DNA from: Knoxdaviesia capensis
Taxonomy: Eukaryota > Ascomycota > Sordariomycetes > Microascales > Gondwanamycetaceae
Direction: 5' to 3'
DNA: 64,000 nucleotides
NCBI GenBank assembly: GCA_001510575.1
Contig: LNGK01000005.1
Span: forward strand, 3,596,574-3,660,573
The notes beneath the pieces were generated by a model. The model was not told where the DNA came from. It saw nothing but the letters and a program-made list of their open reading frames with translations, and did not search any database. A program made the position numbers and the translations under genes. Of the stretch, positions 1 through 13,000 are shown one piece after another. Position 1 is the stretch's first letter; every line of letters starts with the position of its first letter.

Positions 1-747
1 CATCAGCACCGGCACCGCCGCCACCGGCGCCAGCGTGTCTGTGTTGGCGGCGCGAGCCCTCGACATCCTCCATGGTGTCGTCCTCGTCATCGTCGTCGCC
101 GCCGCTGCGCACCTGGGCGAGTTCGCGCACCACGTCGACGTCCTCGCCCTGCAGCAACGAATTGACCAGCTCGCCGATCTTGCGGTCGCGCGGGCTGAAC
201 CAATTGGCGTTGCCGGAGCGGTGCTGCGATTTCGACTGCATCCAGAAGAAATGGCGCTGCGACGACGACGAGAACTTGAGCACGAACACACGGCCGTTGA
301 TGGGCGAGTCGGACTTGTCGAACGGAACGAACTGGCCGTCGGTGGGGATCATCAGCAGGTCGAGGTCGGGGTTGTCGAGAGACGCCGTTCGCGGGCGCCA
401 GCAGAAGTGGACGAGATCTGGAAAAGAGTGCTACTGTCAGCTGTCCCGTACGTTCAGACATGTTGATTGATCCCCCAGAAGTGCCAGGTGGGAGAAAGAC
501 GGAACAGATCGACTACCAACCATCTTCAGTATAGAGATAGATATATCCTTTTGTGGCATCCGGCTTGACTTTGTACGGCTTCGATGACGTCTAAAGTGAT
601 CGCACGATATACCAGTTAGTTCCGCAGATATCACCAATCGGTCGCATGTGACGAATATTTCAAACACAAAAGCGCCGGCAAACAAGCCAAACGTACATCA
701 ACCTCACACTGTCCCGCCTTGAAGGTTATGATGGGGACGGTCGACAT
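1..747 (-). CDS. rpn13: Proteasome ubiquitin receptor Rpn13/ADRM1, Pru domain (partial, C-terminus beyond window)
   Basis: Three exons on the minus strand read 747-697, 590-521 and 417-1, joined by GTACGT...TAG and GTTGGT...CAG introns that keep one frame. The start gives MSTVPIITFKAGQCEVD, the usual fungal Rpn13 opening. Exon 2 reads KVKPDATKGYIYLYTED and exon 3 continues DLVHFCWRPR, then GRVFVLKFSSSSQRHFFWMQ; these are hallmarks of the Pru (pleckstrin-like receptor for ubiquitin) domain. Rpn13 sits on the 19S regulatory particle, binds ubiquitin through Pru loops and recruits the deubiquitinase Uch37 through a C-terminal DEUBAD domain, which lies outside this window. After the Pru domain the chain enters an acidic stretch and then a His/Gly-rich linker at the window edge. 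The family call and the splicing both rest on conserved residues across each junction. It diverges from the EF-1-beta gene. Confidence 0.93.
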
Positions 748-1505
748 GGCGTTCGTTGGTCGTGGGAGACGTGGGGTAAGGCAGTGATGTGGTTGGTCGG
801 AGGAAAAGGCACGGTAACGGAGAGAGGGGAGAATATAAACAAGATCGGACGGATTAACGGGTGAAATCGAAGGGGAAAGGTGATGGAGGTGGTGTGTTTA
901 TGTCTGGCGTGAGTCTGTTCTGGGGAGAAGTTGAAGCAATTCAGGTGGTTTAAAACAGCTTTGGACAAGCGACAACCTCAAAAAGCGACGACAGTATAGG
1001 CAGCTTCAAGCTGACGTTAAGTGTGGCAGCACGGCAGAAAACGCAAAACGTGTGGCTGATCTCCAAAGGCGGTGAAGGTCTGGCAACAAGATCGCCCGGC
1101 CAAAACGCAACCCTAGTGAGTCATTCAGTATCTTAGGGTTGCCTATTGGGCGGCCCGACAATAGCCCGGGCTATCCAGTGTCTGGACTTTTTAGGCCCCT
1201 CCATATGTTTTTTTCCTCACTTTTGACTCCACTGGTTTCCCTGCCCACCATCGAACTTTTTTTGTGTGTTAGGCTGTCCTCTTCAGAAATTTTCAAACCA
1301 TAACCCCGCCGTAGCTTTTTTTCCCCTTCTTCCTTTTTTTCCCCTTCGACCCTTGCGAAAATAACAACCCCCCCGACCATAAAACTCTTCATCCTCCCTG
1401 GACTTTTTCTCCTTTTTCTCTTCTCTTCTTCTTCTTCTTCTCTTCATCTTCATTTTCCATCTCTCCTCCCCTCATCTTTCTCACAGCCTCTTTCCCACCG
1501 TAATC
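748..1505. promoter_or_regulatory. Bidirectional promoter between rpn13 and the EF-1-beta gene
   Basis: This 758-base gap separates two divergent housekeeping genes and contains no believable ORF. Visible elements are an inverted telobox pair with a TGAGTCA site near its middle (listed separately), a CCAAT box in reverse orientation (ATTGG at 1145-1149), and a long C/T-rich run from about 1390 to 1500 directly before the EF-1-beta start. Such pyrimidine runs are typical of highly expressed fungal genes and normally mark the transcription start and leader. I see no TATA box close to either start. Confidence 0.7.
1107..1142. promoter_or_regulatory. Inverted telobox pair flanking a Gcn4/CpcA site
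   Basis: GCAACCCTA at 1107-1115 and its exact reverse complement TAGGGTTGC at 1134-1142 form a 9-base inverted repeat. Between them lies TGAGTCA (1117-1123), the canonical site for the amino-acid starvation regulator Gcn4/CpcA. Teloboxes (AACCCTA) are known promoter elements of translation-machinery genes in fungi and plants. The site lies about 360 bases from each start codon, so it could serve both genes. The motifs are seen directly; their use is inferred. Confidence 0.6.
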
Positions 1506-3092
1506 ATGGGCTTCTCCGATCTGACCTCTGACGCCGGTCTGGCCAGTATGTGTCTCCAATGACTTCGTTTTTCTTCTTTTCTGCATTGCTTTTCTTCTGT
1601 TTTTCTCCCCTTGTCTTCTTCTCTCGTTTCCTGTGGTGCGGTTGAAAGTGGAAGAAAATGAAATATACATTTTGCCTGTTGAAATTGAAAAGTTTGTCTC
1701 TGTCGATGGCTGTTCTCTGACTTTCAACTTCCTCTTCCAGTGCTGGACAGCTGGACCAAGACTCACTCCTACATCGAAGGGTAAGTGAAATCGGTCCAAT
1801 TCGCCGTGACAGTGTGCGCACATTGCTGCTCGTGGTCGATCCGGTCTCGAAACAAGAAATCGATGCTCGACTCTCGATCTTCCCTTTCCCTTCATATCAT
1901 GCCTTCTGGTCCTTTTACGTGGCTTCCTGATGAGAACAATTGGTCCGTGTTTCTGAGGCAGCCTCAAGACCTGCCTAATGACGACCCAACAAGCATGCAA
2001 ATGCACCTCTGAACATCCACCTTTTCCGAAGAGCAATGAATCCCCCGTCCTGGGGAGGCTGGACCGGATCGAGCACCGCCATCCATAGCCGCAATAGTGT
2101 GGTGAACCCGGCTGGATATGGGGGGGGGCAATGTGCCCAAGGCCACCGGGCTTTGCGATGATTGCCACAGCAATGTGTTGCAATGTGTTTGCTACCGCCA
2201 ATGCACGGCATCCTGCGTGGACCGTGCGTTTGCTTGTCTATCCAGACCCGGCCTTTCTAACATGTCTCTTCTGCTCTCTCCAGATTCACTCCCTCGCAAG
2301 CCGATGTGACCGTGTTCAAGGCTCTGTCTGGCGCTCCCGCCGCCCAGTTCCCCAGCGCTGCGCGGTGGTACAAGCACATCGCCTCGTACGAGAGCGAGTT
2401 CTCTGTCCTCTCCGGTGATGCCACCAAGGAGATCTCGGCCTACGGCCCCACTGCCACTGAGGCCACCATCAACACCAAGCCCGCCGCCGCCGCTGAGGAG
2501 GAGGACGACGAGGATGTTGACCTGTTCGGCTCGGACGACGAGGAGGACGATGCCGCTGCTGCCGCCCTCCGTGAGGAGCGCCTGGCTGCCTACAAGAAGA
2601 AGAAGGAGGCCAAGCCCAAGACCATTGCCAAGTCGGTTGTGACCATGGATGTCAAGCCCTGGGGTAAGTCATCTGCCCAGCTTCAGCTCTCATCAGCACT
2701 GCATGTCCATCGCCTGTCCCTCAGTTACTAACAATGTTCCTCTCTTGCAGATGATGAGACCGACATGGCTGCCCTGGAGGCCGCTGTCCGTGGCATTGAG
2801 AAGGACGGTCTGGTTTGGGGTGCTTCCAAGCTCGTGTCCGTCGGATACGGTATCAAGAAGCTGCAGATCAACCTCGTCGTTGAGGACGAGAAGATCTCGC
2901 TGGGAGACCTTGAGGAGGAGATTGCCGGCTTCGAGGACTACGTCCAGTCGACCGATATTGTAAGTTGTGGCCCGAAACCCTCTGTTCTGACGTTGTCATC
3001 GTCTGTCATTCTGTCATCATCTGTCATTCGCATACTAATCTTCACTCCTCTTTTCTTCTCCCCTTTTACAGGCTGCCATGCAGAAGCTTTAA
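1506..3092 (+). CDS. efb1: Translation elongation factor 1-beta (eEF1B alpha, nucleotide exchange factor)
   Basis: Five exons: 1506-1545, 1741-1780, 2284-2663, 2751-2959 and 3072-3092, all with GT...AG introns; the second intron is long (503 bases). The protein starts MGFSDLTSDAGLA, has the small N-terminal GST-C-like part (GFTPSQADVTVFKAL), a central acidic Glu/Asp stretch (DVDLFGSDDEEDD), a Lys-rich segment, and the conserved C-terminal guanine-exchange domain containing VKPWDDETDM, GLVWGASKLV, GYGIKKLQI and the terminal MQKL. The last exon is only seven codons including the stop, and it is fixed by the conserved tail. The protein recharges eEF1A with GTP during translation elongation in the cytosol. 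The pyrimidine-rich leader fits strong expression. Length (about 229 residues) is normal for the family. Confidence 0.96.
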
Positions 3093-5294
3093 ATAGCTTC
3101 ACTCCTTTTTCGCCCCATTCCCCTTCTTCTTCCCCTCCCAAATTCTTTTTTTTTTTCTTTATTTTTTTCTTCTCACGCTGGATAGGGTTGGGAGGCTTCA
3201 TATGGAAAGTAGACATGATGAGTTTTTAATGAGAGATGATTGTGTGAGGCTGTGGTAACAACCAACCCCCCCTAAAAAGAAATTTACTCCGTTTATGAAA
3301 AGAAAGACAAACAGGCAAAAAGAAACCAAAAAAGAGATTTACAACCGTCCTTCTTCATGTCCCAGTTTGTCTCCCATTTCACGTCTCCTGTTTGTCTGGT
3401 AGAGCGGCTGCTGCTCTTGCTGTTCGGTGGAGAGACTACATGTTGGCTTGGGCATCAGGAAGGTGTAGTACGTGCAGTCCGAGTGTCATTCAACTCATGA
3501 CACTGGTGTTTGTGTCTTATCTACCCGCCGTAAACTGAACAAACGTGGCGTTTGCTTCTTTGGAGACCTATGCGGGGTGCTACCCGAATGCGTGCTTCTG
3601 CGTCCCCGGAAGGGTCGTCGCAGGCCAGCCTCAAGATCAGACGCCACCACACAAACTCACAAGTGAAAAGACGGACTTAAGCCGGCGCTATCCGTCGTGA
3701 TATCCAGCGAGATGATCTTTCTGGGCACTCTGTAGCCGACAGTTTTGGGGGAAGTTCTCGCGATCCTCGCCTTTGTCAGTGGTCGGTGTGTCGAGCATCT
3801 CTGCCGCACACCGAAAGATAGAGCACTGACGGTGATCGGCCATCACGGGTCGGCTGGGCCACTTTGCACAGTGATTTACGTCGCTCGCGGCCTGAGAGGC
3901 ACGCATGTGTGTATGTTTGCCCTGGACTAGCTGTAGCATGGCGAGATACATCGAGTACACGCGTGGCGTCTGTTCGGCAGGAATGTGTCCGGTTTGCTAA
4001 GCATGCATGCATCTGTGGCAGCGGCGCGCTCGGGGGATGTTGGGATGCATCGCCATGAGTGAAGTGGCATGTTGAGGTTTTCTTGGTCTATCGTGAAGCT
4101 TCGATCGCACGTACCCTCACGGCCGAGCTGAAAGCAGGGCACAGAGATGGTCACTGGTCACCTAAGAGGGAACACTGTCAGCAACATGAGGCAGAAGCAG
4201 TCTCGATGCCATCAGTACCAGGACCGTACCAGCAAGTGGGCAAAGAATGCTCATGAACTGGAAAGCAAACATCCCTACAAACCGTTGAAGTGGAACAGTT
4301 CGTGTCTGCATAGAAGTGGCTGTTGATAACTCAGAGTGACATGGCATGATATAATGTTTGACCTCCACGGAGAGAGACGCCGGCCATACTTGAGGCATTC
4401 CATTTCAACGCAGACAACAGCCAGAGACTTTTAGCCCATCTCCCATCCTTCTCTCTCTTGATGTTCTTAGTTCCACCAGTAGCTGTTTCCCGTATCTGCT
4501 CTGCCTCCCGCATTCCGGTGCTTTTGACAGGCCGGACGCCAGAACCCCCCGGGCGGAGACGAAGGCGCACTTCTTTGCACCACCATACAAGGCATCAGGC
4601 TATCTCTGATCATGTTTCTTCTTTGGTGTCCAAGAGCAGATTCCTCCGTAGACAGCATAAAAAAAAGCCTGTCGTTGTTACCTCAAAAACGCAACCCGCT
4701 TCAGGATTGCCTCTCGCTTAGCCCCAGGTCCCGCCAGGGCTGCATAACTTCATTGTCACCTCACTCGTGGAGGAGGAAACCCCCCTTTTCTTTTTCTTTT
4801 TTCATAAGACCCTGCGGCGTATATTCAGTGGGAACGTACGACGATGCTTCTTGCCTCCCACGCTCTCTCGTGTGTTTTTATCTCTCCCCTTTCCATCACC
4901 GCACACCAGCAAGCAAGCAACATCACACCCTTAAAACAGCTCGGTTAAGAGGTACTACCCACCGTCCGGGGCCGGGGGACCTAGACAGATACACAACACC
5001 TCCCGACCGGGCGGAACAAGGACAGCAGGAGAGATTTGAGCACAAAAATACATACAGTACGTGGGATCCATCGGGGTTACGATGGCACAGACTGGGGATA
5101 GGAGACATAGGAGACCTTTTGGGTATCGGCGAGGTGGGTTGGTTGCCCTGGAAGATAAGAGGAGGATCTCGAGAGGGAGAGAGAGAGGAGGAAGTCTGGG
5201 CTGTACGTGGGTGGGGGGACTGGCACCTTGTCGTCGGCCTCGCGTAAAGCAACAGAGGCCAAGCCATGCAAAACGTAGATGGGGGGAGAGATGC

Positions 5295-5318
5295 AGAGAG
5301 AGAGAGAGAGAGAGAGAG
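5295..5318. repeat. (GA)n microsatellite
   Basis: About twelve uninterrupted AG dinucleotides in a purine-rich neighbourhood; no gene overlaps it. Confidence 0.9.
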
Positions 5319-7030
5319 CAGATGTCGGTCTGCTACAACCATGCGCGGGTGGATGAGGCTCGCCTACGCCTCACCCATCGGCCATCTCAGGAGGCATCTC
5401 ACTGGGAGGACCACGATGTCCGCGAACATACAGTACATGTATACCGTGTCCAGTGTCCCACTGTCTCTGCCACAGCTGGACCTGTCTCTCACGCGTGTCC
5501 ATCAGGCAAGGCTGGAGTGCCACCAATTACCGCAGTATTAACAGAGCTCGAGCATGGGGACATCGCGAAGCCTGGACCCAGACCGCGAAAACAACAAAAT
5601 CTCTTTCTCTGTGTCATTATTCGTGCGCCTTTGGCCAAGCTTCGAGTTCAGGTCCTGGAATGAGAACCTCATGTGGCAGATAGACCGCCGGGACCGGAGA
5701 CCACTGGCTTCAAGGTGGGGTGAGGACCGGGAGGTCCTGAATAACATCCAAGATCGCAGCTGTTGTCCCAGCAAGCCCGTCCGGTAAATGGCGTTACGAG
5801 CAGATTACATATAGGTAGGCAGTAGGCACCATATAAGCACGGTATGATAGTTGAGTGGACACCACCGGCCATATGCGAAATTGAAATTACTTGGGAGCTG
5901 GGCCAATTCTGTGCATTCAGCCCAAAAGAAAGCTCCAACAAAACGTGGAAAGAAAAAAGGAAGCCGTTCTTTTTGTCTGTTCGAAATAAGCTGAGCTGAC
6001 ACAGATGTTCTTTTTTTCTCCCCGCTTCCAATTTCCGGTCTTCCATTTCCTTCGTTAGCTACACTACTGTACAATTCTGCGCCCGGACAGTCGGATCCGA
6101 AAGAAGCCAGGGGGTGGATGGGAAGCACAAAAAGAAAGAGAGAAGGGGATCTGTGCGCCTTTGGACACCTTTCGAGGATCCCTTCCTTTCGGGCTTTTTG
6201 ACCGTCGCTGACAGGCAGGTATCTTGACACGTCTCTTTCCCAGAGGCCCCTCGACATATAGCGGCCGCCTGCTATATGAACAAAGTCTCAAGGGGAAGAC
6301 CCCGTCTTAGATCTAGCCGCAACAGTGTCTTGCTTAGTAGGAAGAGTCCACGATGCAGGGCCTGTTGACACCTGTACTGTGTGTACAGTATTTGGCGGTG
6401 ATCTCTCTCAAGCCTGGTAGCCCGCAACACGCCGCAAGTCGGACGGTAACTTTAGGTCGAGTAGGTCAAGTGGGAGAGGATGTTTCTGTGGACTTAGTCC
6501 AGAGCCAGATGGTTCGACTATTCTTTCTCCTTTCTCGCGGAGATGATTTCCTGAAGCAGAGAAGTGCGGTATCCTCTCTCTCTCAGCCGGGAAGTTGGAG
6601 AGTCTAGGCCAGGCAGTCGGCTCCCGCGTGGAAGCCAATCCTGGCAGTGGAGAGAGAGACGTTTTTCTTCCTTGTTCCTTTTGGCTTCCAGCGTTTTTCT
6701 CCAATTCACTGCGCTATTCGGTACTAGACATTAAAGGTCCCACAGAACACAGCATTTTGGGGTCGGCTTTCGGTGTCGAAAGCCGGGCGGGGGTCCCTTA
6801 CCAGACCAGAATCGGCATCGGCTCATCCTAATTAACGGCAAGGAATCTCTCCCATGTCGATAATATCAGATACCAGGCGGGGCTGTTTTTGTTATTCCTG
6901 TGTTGGTCTTTTGACGCGCGCAGGCGTTTAATTAATCTATTTTATCCTTTGTGATTTATATTGCCAGAGCATCCATTTTTCTCCTGACAGATGCACATCA
7001 GCTCCACGACAAAGCAATGAAATATGAGAA

Positions 7031-7048
7031 GGGGGGGGGGGGGGGGGG
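7031..7048. repeat. Poly-G tract of 18
   Basis: Eighteen consecutive G bases on the plus strand. Such a tract can form quadruplex structure and is prone to length error in sequencing. Confidence 0.9.
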
Positions 7049-10000
7049 CTCGAGACACCGGACAAGCAGAAAGGAAAAAGAAAGAAGAAAAAAAGGCTCC
7101 AGGTGAAAAGGCCTTTTGGCCGAGTGATTGTGGGTGTGATACGGTACATTCCCCCCGTATTTATGCCTCGGGGCGTCGAAGCGAAGTGTGTCACCTATGC
7201 CATGCTTATTATGATCGCCAGGAGAAATACCTAAATTACGGGTCAAATGGTCCGGTCACACAGATAACCGTTGAGGCAGGACGGACATTGGACCGGGCTG
7301 CACACAATGCTGGAGACGGCCTCTTACACTGCGAGAAGATCGACGCGAGTTCCGGCGTATCCCCTCCATCTTGCTACAAAGTCTCGGGGACAATGGAGCT
7401 TCTCGCGTGGATGCAGCCTCCGGTTTTCCCATTCTGAAAACGCGGAGAAGTGGGAAGATAGCTCTTCTTTGAGGAACAGAAGCGGACGTTTGGGCTCTCG
7501 TCTCGATGCAAGATTTGGAGGTTTGTGATGATGGTCAGAGAGAGTCCACTTGGGTCCCGACAGCCGGGTCTAGGCTGTATCATCGCTCAGAGCCACACCA
7601 CACCTCCCGGGAACCAGGTCCTTCAGACAGTCAAGTTACGGGTCCCGGCTCTCGCGGGCGGTGACTTTAGAGGATTTCCAGGACGACGAAAGAGAAATTA
7701 ATCGATTGCAAATCTGACACTATGTACGGATTGGCATGGAAAGATAATTGAATCCTTCGAGTCACCATCTCCGGGCCCGGAACACGCTGTCATTGCAGCG
7801 TCCCAAAGCACCAGCCAGCGTGTCAAAATGTATGGTGTGTAGCTGTAACAAGAGAGACGATATCTCTGTCCACTGCAAATCCACATCGCACAACAGTGGG
7901 TTTTACTTGTTTTCAAACAGGCCAGCCGAGTGTCGATGGAGGGCTGTTGTCCTCATCTCGTCTATTCCAAACGCGCGAGAGAGGGTTAGGCACAGTCCCC
8001 ACAGCAAAACTGGAGTTGTGATGTGGGTTGTCGTGTCCTGTGTTCATCGCATCACCAGTGCGGTCCTACAACACAAGTCGGTCAATGCTGGGCCTTAGCT
8101 GGCAGTCTCCCGGTAGTTCACACGGCATTCCTGAGTAAGTAAGACTCTAGAAGCGCACGGAAGACAGCCAAGGCCAGTAGACAGCAAATAATTGCACAAC
8201 GTCTCCATTAACACTGCCCACTTTACAGGTGAGTCTGTGTCTGTGCCCCGTCCTCCAGACCTGAGAGGGGGGAAATTTTGAAAATATATAGGAATATATA
8301 AAGTAAAGATATATATAATAAAAACTCAATATACAGAGACAGCAACACTGACAGCGCATTCCTAGACACCCCCGGAAGCCTGTGTGCACTACAAAATTTC
8401 GTACGATGAGGATAAATTGAGAAGCCCCAAGCGCTGGGAACAGTGGGAAACCGGGCAATATCTTCTTTCAGCCAGACAGACCGACAGTCGGTAGAGAATG
8501 TCAGCTCCCGCAAGATGGGATGAAGAGGATGGGGAAACAACCGGCTTCGGGTCTGTCGTATAGGAGTGTGTACTGTCTGGTATGTTCGAGTAACAGAGGC
8601 CGAGCAGGACGTCCTCCTGTAACTCTCAACACATGGCCCTGCCGCCGCCTAGATATAAGGCATATAGCTTGTGGTATATGTAACCCTCGTAGCGTGCAGC
8701 TTACGACGTCAGAGCACCTTCAGCTCGCTATAGAAGCCTATAATCACCACCGCTATAAGAGCTCGACCGTCAGCCTTAAGGCCACCTCTCCCGGCCACAT
8801 CAGAGAAACATCAAGCCATCCGTCATGCAGAAACCCTCGAGCGTGCGCGTTGTGTTGTGTGTGTCTTTCTTTGGTTCACCCCATATGAACGAACACATGG
8901 ACCCGGTGTTGATGCTATTACGTGCCTTGAGCCTTCCGGTGTCTTGTGCGTTGTTGGTGATGTTTTGTACGTCCTACCACGTTCAGGCATCGCCTGGGTG
9001 TCGTCGTCGCCTCATCTCGCCTGGACGTTGTAGTGTAGTATTCCTAGTAGAGGAAGGGTAACTATACACAGTCTAGACTGGAGAGAGAGCGGAAATAGAA
9101 CGTGGGGAAAAGGTCCAATCCTCCATTTTATCTCATACCCGGTGGAATCGCTTTGCGTGCCTCCCAGAAGAAGACTCTCACGTTATTACATGGACAAGTT
9201 CGGACACTGCCAAATGAAGGCTGCCCCGTCTTCTGCGACAGCCTGGGAGGGTTGTCGCCAAAGAGGTCTTTTGCTGCCCCTGGCTTCTCTGCTTGCCACT
9301 TTAGGCAACTCAATCGACGGTTGTGGGATGGAATCTGCATAATCTGGTATTTGCATATTCCTGCTGCACGACAAGAAACTCATCAAAAGTTGTGCAGAGT
9401 GACAGAAAAAAATGAAAGGCCCCCCCCCACCCCAGAAAAGAAAATCTTTATAAATAAAACAAAATAAAATAAATTCCGGAAATTGACTGTCCGTCAGACA
9501 CACCCGTCATAATTACGGCTCCCCTCTCCCGCATATGCAAAAGGTCTTGGGCATCCAATTTTTTCTTTCTGTTTACTCCTTCTTCCCCTGATTCTTTTTA
9601 CTGTTCTTCGCCTCCTCCTCCCAGAGATACCACCGTTTCCACGGGGCTAAAGAACAAGGTATTAATTAGGGGGGAAAACGTCCGTTCAGGCCATTTGGGA
9701 CGGTACGGGTACCACGTATCAGAATCTCTCATTTCTCACCCCACAGCACAGACGGTCGGGCTACATATGACTAGACAGCTGTGGGACACGTTGTTCTCTG
9801 CTCTTCTCGCGTGGTTGTCGCGTCTCAGGGTTGTGCCCAGGCCTTTTCTTTTTCTGAGGAGAGGGGAGGGAGGTTCTGGGCGGTGGTTGAGTGCCCATTG
9901 TATGTGGTGGTCGGGTAAGCGAAGAAGCCTGCAGAAAAAAGACCAGGCACCGCTGCCCCTTCTGCGTTGGTTGGTCGGTTCTTTGGGGCCACCTCTTAGA

Positions 10001-13000
10001 GGTAATCTCCTGGTCCGGCTGCTTATCTGACATCCGCAATCCTTCTTCACGGGAGGAATCGGCCCTACACCATTACCGTTGAATCTAGCCAACCTCAACT
10101 TCACACACAAGAACGACAAGCCACTGGCTGACTGACTGGGAAGAGGACGAAAGACGAGATCTTCTTCCCTCTTCGAATCTTCTCTCGACGCCTCCTCTGC
10201 CCATGTCTTGGCCGTGCCGCTGCCCTGCATGTTCGTCAACGACCGACCCCCCTCCCCCTTCTTTGGCCGAGACCGACCCTTCTCCTGGGCCCCCGGTCCC
10301 CGGCATGCAGAACACCAAGGCGCACCCAGGCATGAACTGGAAAGGCAGAAGAGAGTGGTCGTAACCGGCCCCCCAGTAAAGTCGCAAATATATGAGGGTT
10401 CGGCCACAATCTGGTACCCGACATACGGAGATCCGGAGGTCCTTGGGTGAAGCTATACCAGGAAACGCAACTGCTTCACAGCCAGCCCATGTGAAACGGA
10501 GGCGACCACAGAGCTTTTTTGTTTCCTGCTTGGCCCCCCCCTGACTCTATACTGGACAGTGTATATTGCTTCCGTCACCGGCGAGGCTCCTTTGGGATAA
10601 AAGATATGCCCAAGATCGGGATGGCGACATGATCCTGGACGCAAAGAGAAGACACCGACCAGGATTTCAAATCAACCCTACGATCAACTATGCCCAGTGT
10701 AGCCTATGCATCGGCCACTTCTTCACAGTTCACTGACCCCCCCAGATATCCAGAAACCTTTCGCGTACGGGGTATGTTGGTGGATACACTCACTGTAAAT
10801 CGCGGTAGAGTTCCTGTTGATAGACCTTGGTTGGTGTGTAAGGGTTAGGGTTGGTGTATGGGCCCGATCCTATCACGGACCCGGAGGAGGGGTTTCTCTC
10901 GGCTTCGTTCTCAACTGCCTACCATTGACTTTCGATTTTTGGGCGTACGTCTGTGCCGTCTTTCCCGTCTTCGTCGGTACAGAGCACTGCCAGATGAAAC
11001 CAATCCTCAATTTAGGTGTGTTACATCTCGGCTGCGCACGGAGAAATCATGCACCTCAACAGACCCAACTTCCGCCCGGTTGAGTATGACGGATCGAGAG
11101 GACACACCCAGATTTACCCCCAAACTCGTGTGGGAGGTCCGCAAAAGCATATTGATAATCCTCAGCCCACTGGTACGGTCCAAATACAGAACATACATCA
11201 ACCAAACATCGCCGATTCCTGCTGGCGTTAGCCCGGCGATCGAGGGGAAGAGGGAAAAAGGGGGCAGAGAAACGTTCTCACACTTGTGCGTGCACACGCC
11301 AGATGATGCACATCGAGGCTGTTTGCAACAACTCGCGTTGTATCAGGCGAACTGTTTTACTTTTAATACGTCCATATACGGGTGTCCGGTATACTGCCCT
11401 GTATGTAATTGAGTAGACATGCACCTGCGAAGGTAATTAAACCCTTAAGTCTTGGAAAACGGAATCATCACGTCTTAAGCCAACCCTGCCCGCATGGCAG
11501 CACGGGTCCATCCAACGGCACGGAACTTGGCACCCGGCCTTCTAGAAGAGGGCATCACACACCCGGTTGTTCTCCCCCCTCCCCCTTTGCGTTATCTGGC
11601 TAGTTTCTTTTGTCTTCCCTGAACTAACTCTTGTTCGATTGTTCGAAACTAACCCCAAAAACGACGGGCGTGGAACTTTTTTCAGCAACCGAGAGCTGTT
11701 GGCCCTAGCGGAAGGGTCGAAGCCAACCTAGAAGAAAAAAGAAGTAAGCAAAAAGTTCCTTTTTGTTCTTGACATTCAGGGAAAAGGCGCGCACGTCCTC
11801 CCACCCCCCTGCGAGAGAGCATTTGCTAGCCTCGCGCATCATTGAGATGGCCATTGCGACGCTGCGTTCTGTCTAGCATAAGAGCGAGCAGTATATCGTA
11901 CATGTGGAGTATTCTGCGGTACAGAGATAGGCCATCTCCGGACGAAAGAGGCCCCAAAAGAACCTGAGCTGGGAGATTGCTATCTGCTTTTCCCACCTGC
12001 ACATGAACAACGCGATATCAAGCGACCTCCACCGCTGTCCCGCTTACACGCCGGTACTGGGCACAGCTGCCCGAACTGGGCATTTATGCGAGCCGAAGAG
12101 CGCGTTCGCTCACTTCGGGTAAGACTGCAGGCCGGCTTCCCAGGTGCAGGACGTTGCGTGGGGGTTCCTTTTTCGCCTTTTTTTCAGCAGAGGACACCGC
12201 CAAACCAACGCAAAAACGGCTCCTTGATAGTTGCGTTGTCGGGTAGCAGACGCTTGTATATTTCGCGAGATGATCAGCTCTGCTGCTCGCGTGAACGGAA
12301 GACGGACGTACATGCACTTGCCAGGAAACATGTGCATCTCAAAACATGTGAAGGTTTGTCCGTTTCCAACTCTCGAGTTCCCGAGATAGGAACACGCACC
12401 CCGCTAAGCGAGCTAAGGTGATTTCGCGGAGTAAGGTCCATAGGTAAGGTTGGCTGGTCTTGTGTGATCTGTAGACAACATTCATATCCGGCCGGGGACA
12501 ATCCCGAGGAACGAGAAAAACCTGGGGAAAGCGGTGGTTGACTCGACCCTGTACGAGGTCTTCCTATCATGTGAAAATAAGAAAAAACGGCTTTGGTACC
12601 CCAACTTGATAGTAGTCGTGTCCAGCATCATATGATATCGCTGAGAGAATAAGCTCTCACCCCGGAACGAAGCCAGTCCCCTTTCAGAAGCCCTGAAAAA
12701 TTGGAGAAAGTCACGAAAGTGCTTGCTGCCCGCGATAACACCTCTCGCTCGACCAGACCACACAGAAACGATAGATGGGGATTGCATGAAGGATAAGGCT
12801 CTCTTGCTGTGGGCGCGGATGAAGGGAATATGGGGAGGTGTGGTGAGATTTGAGATACTGCTTCACTTCCAGTGATCTCTCTCTTCTTTTGATAGACAAC
12901 CTGGTTCCCAAGACGCCACAAAATGCCCTGCCACAGTGGCACCGATCAGTCGATGACTCCCAAGAACACCGCACTGGTAAACCGTCAGACAAATCAGGCG

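Noticed and set aside
4612..5247. A 211-codon plus-strand frame in the first desert
   Set aside because: Purine- and pyrimidine-run low complexity, no motif, and overlapping frames are also open; no evidence for coding.
10858..11412. A 184-codon plus-strand frame in the first desert
   Set aside because: No domain, hydrophobic pattern or periodicity that I can see.
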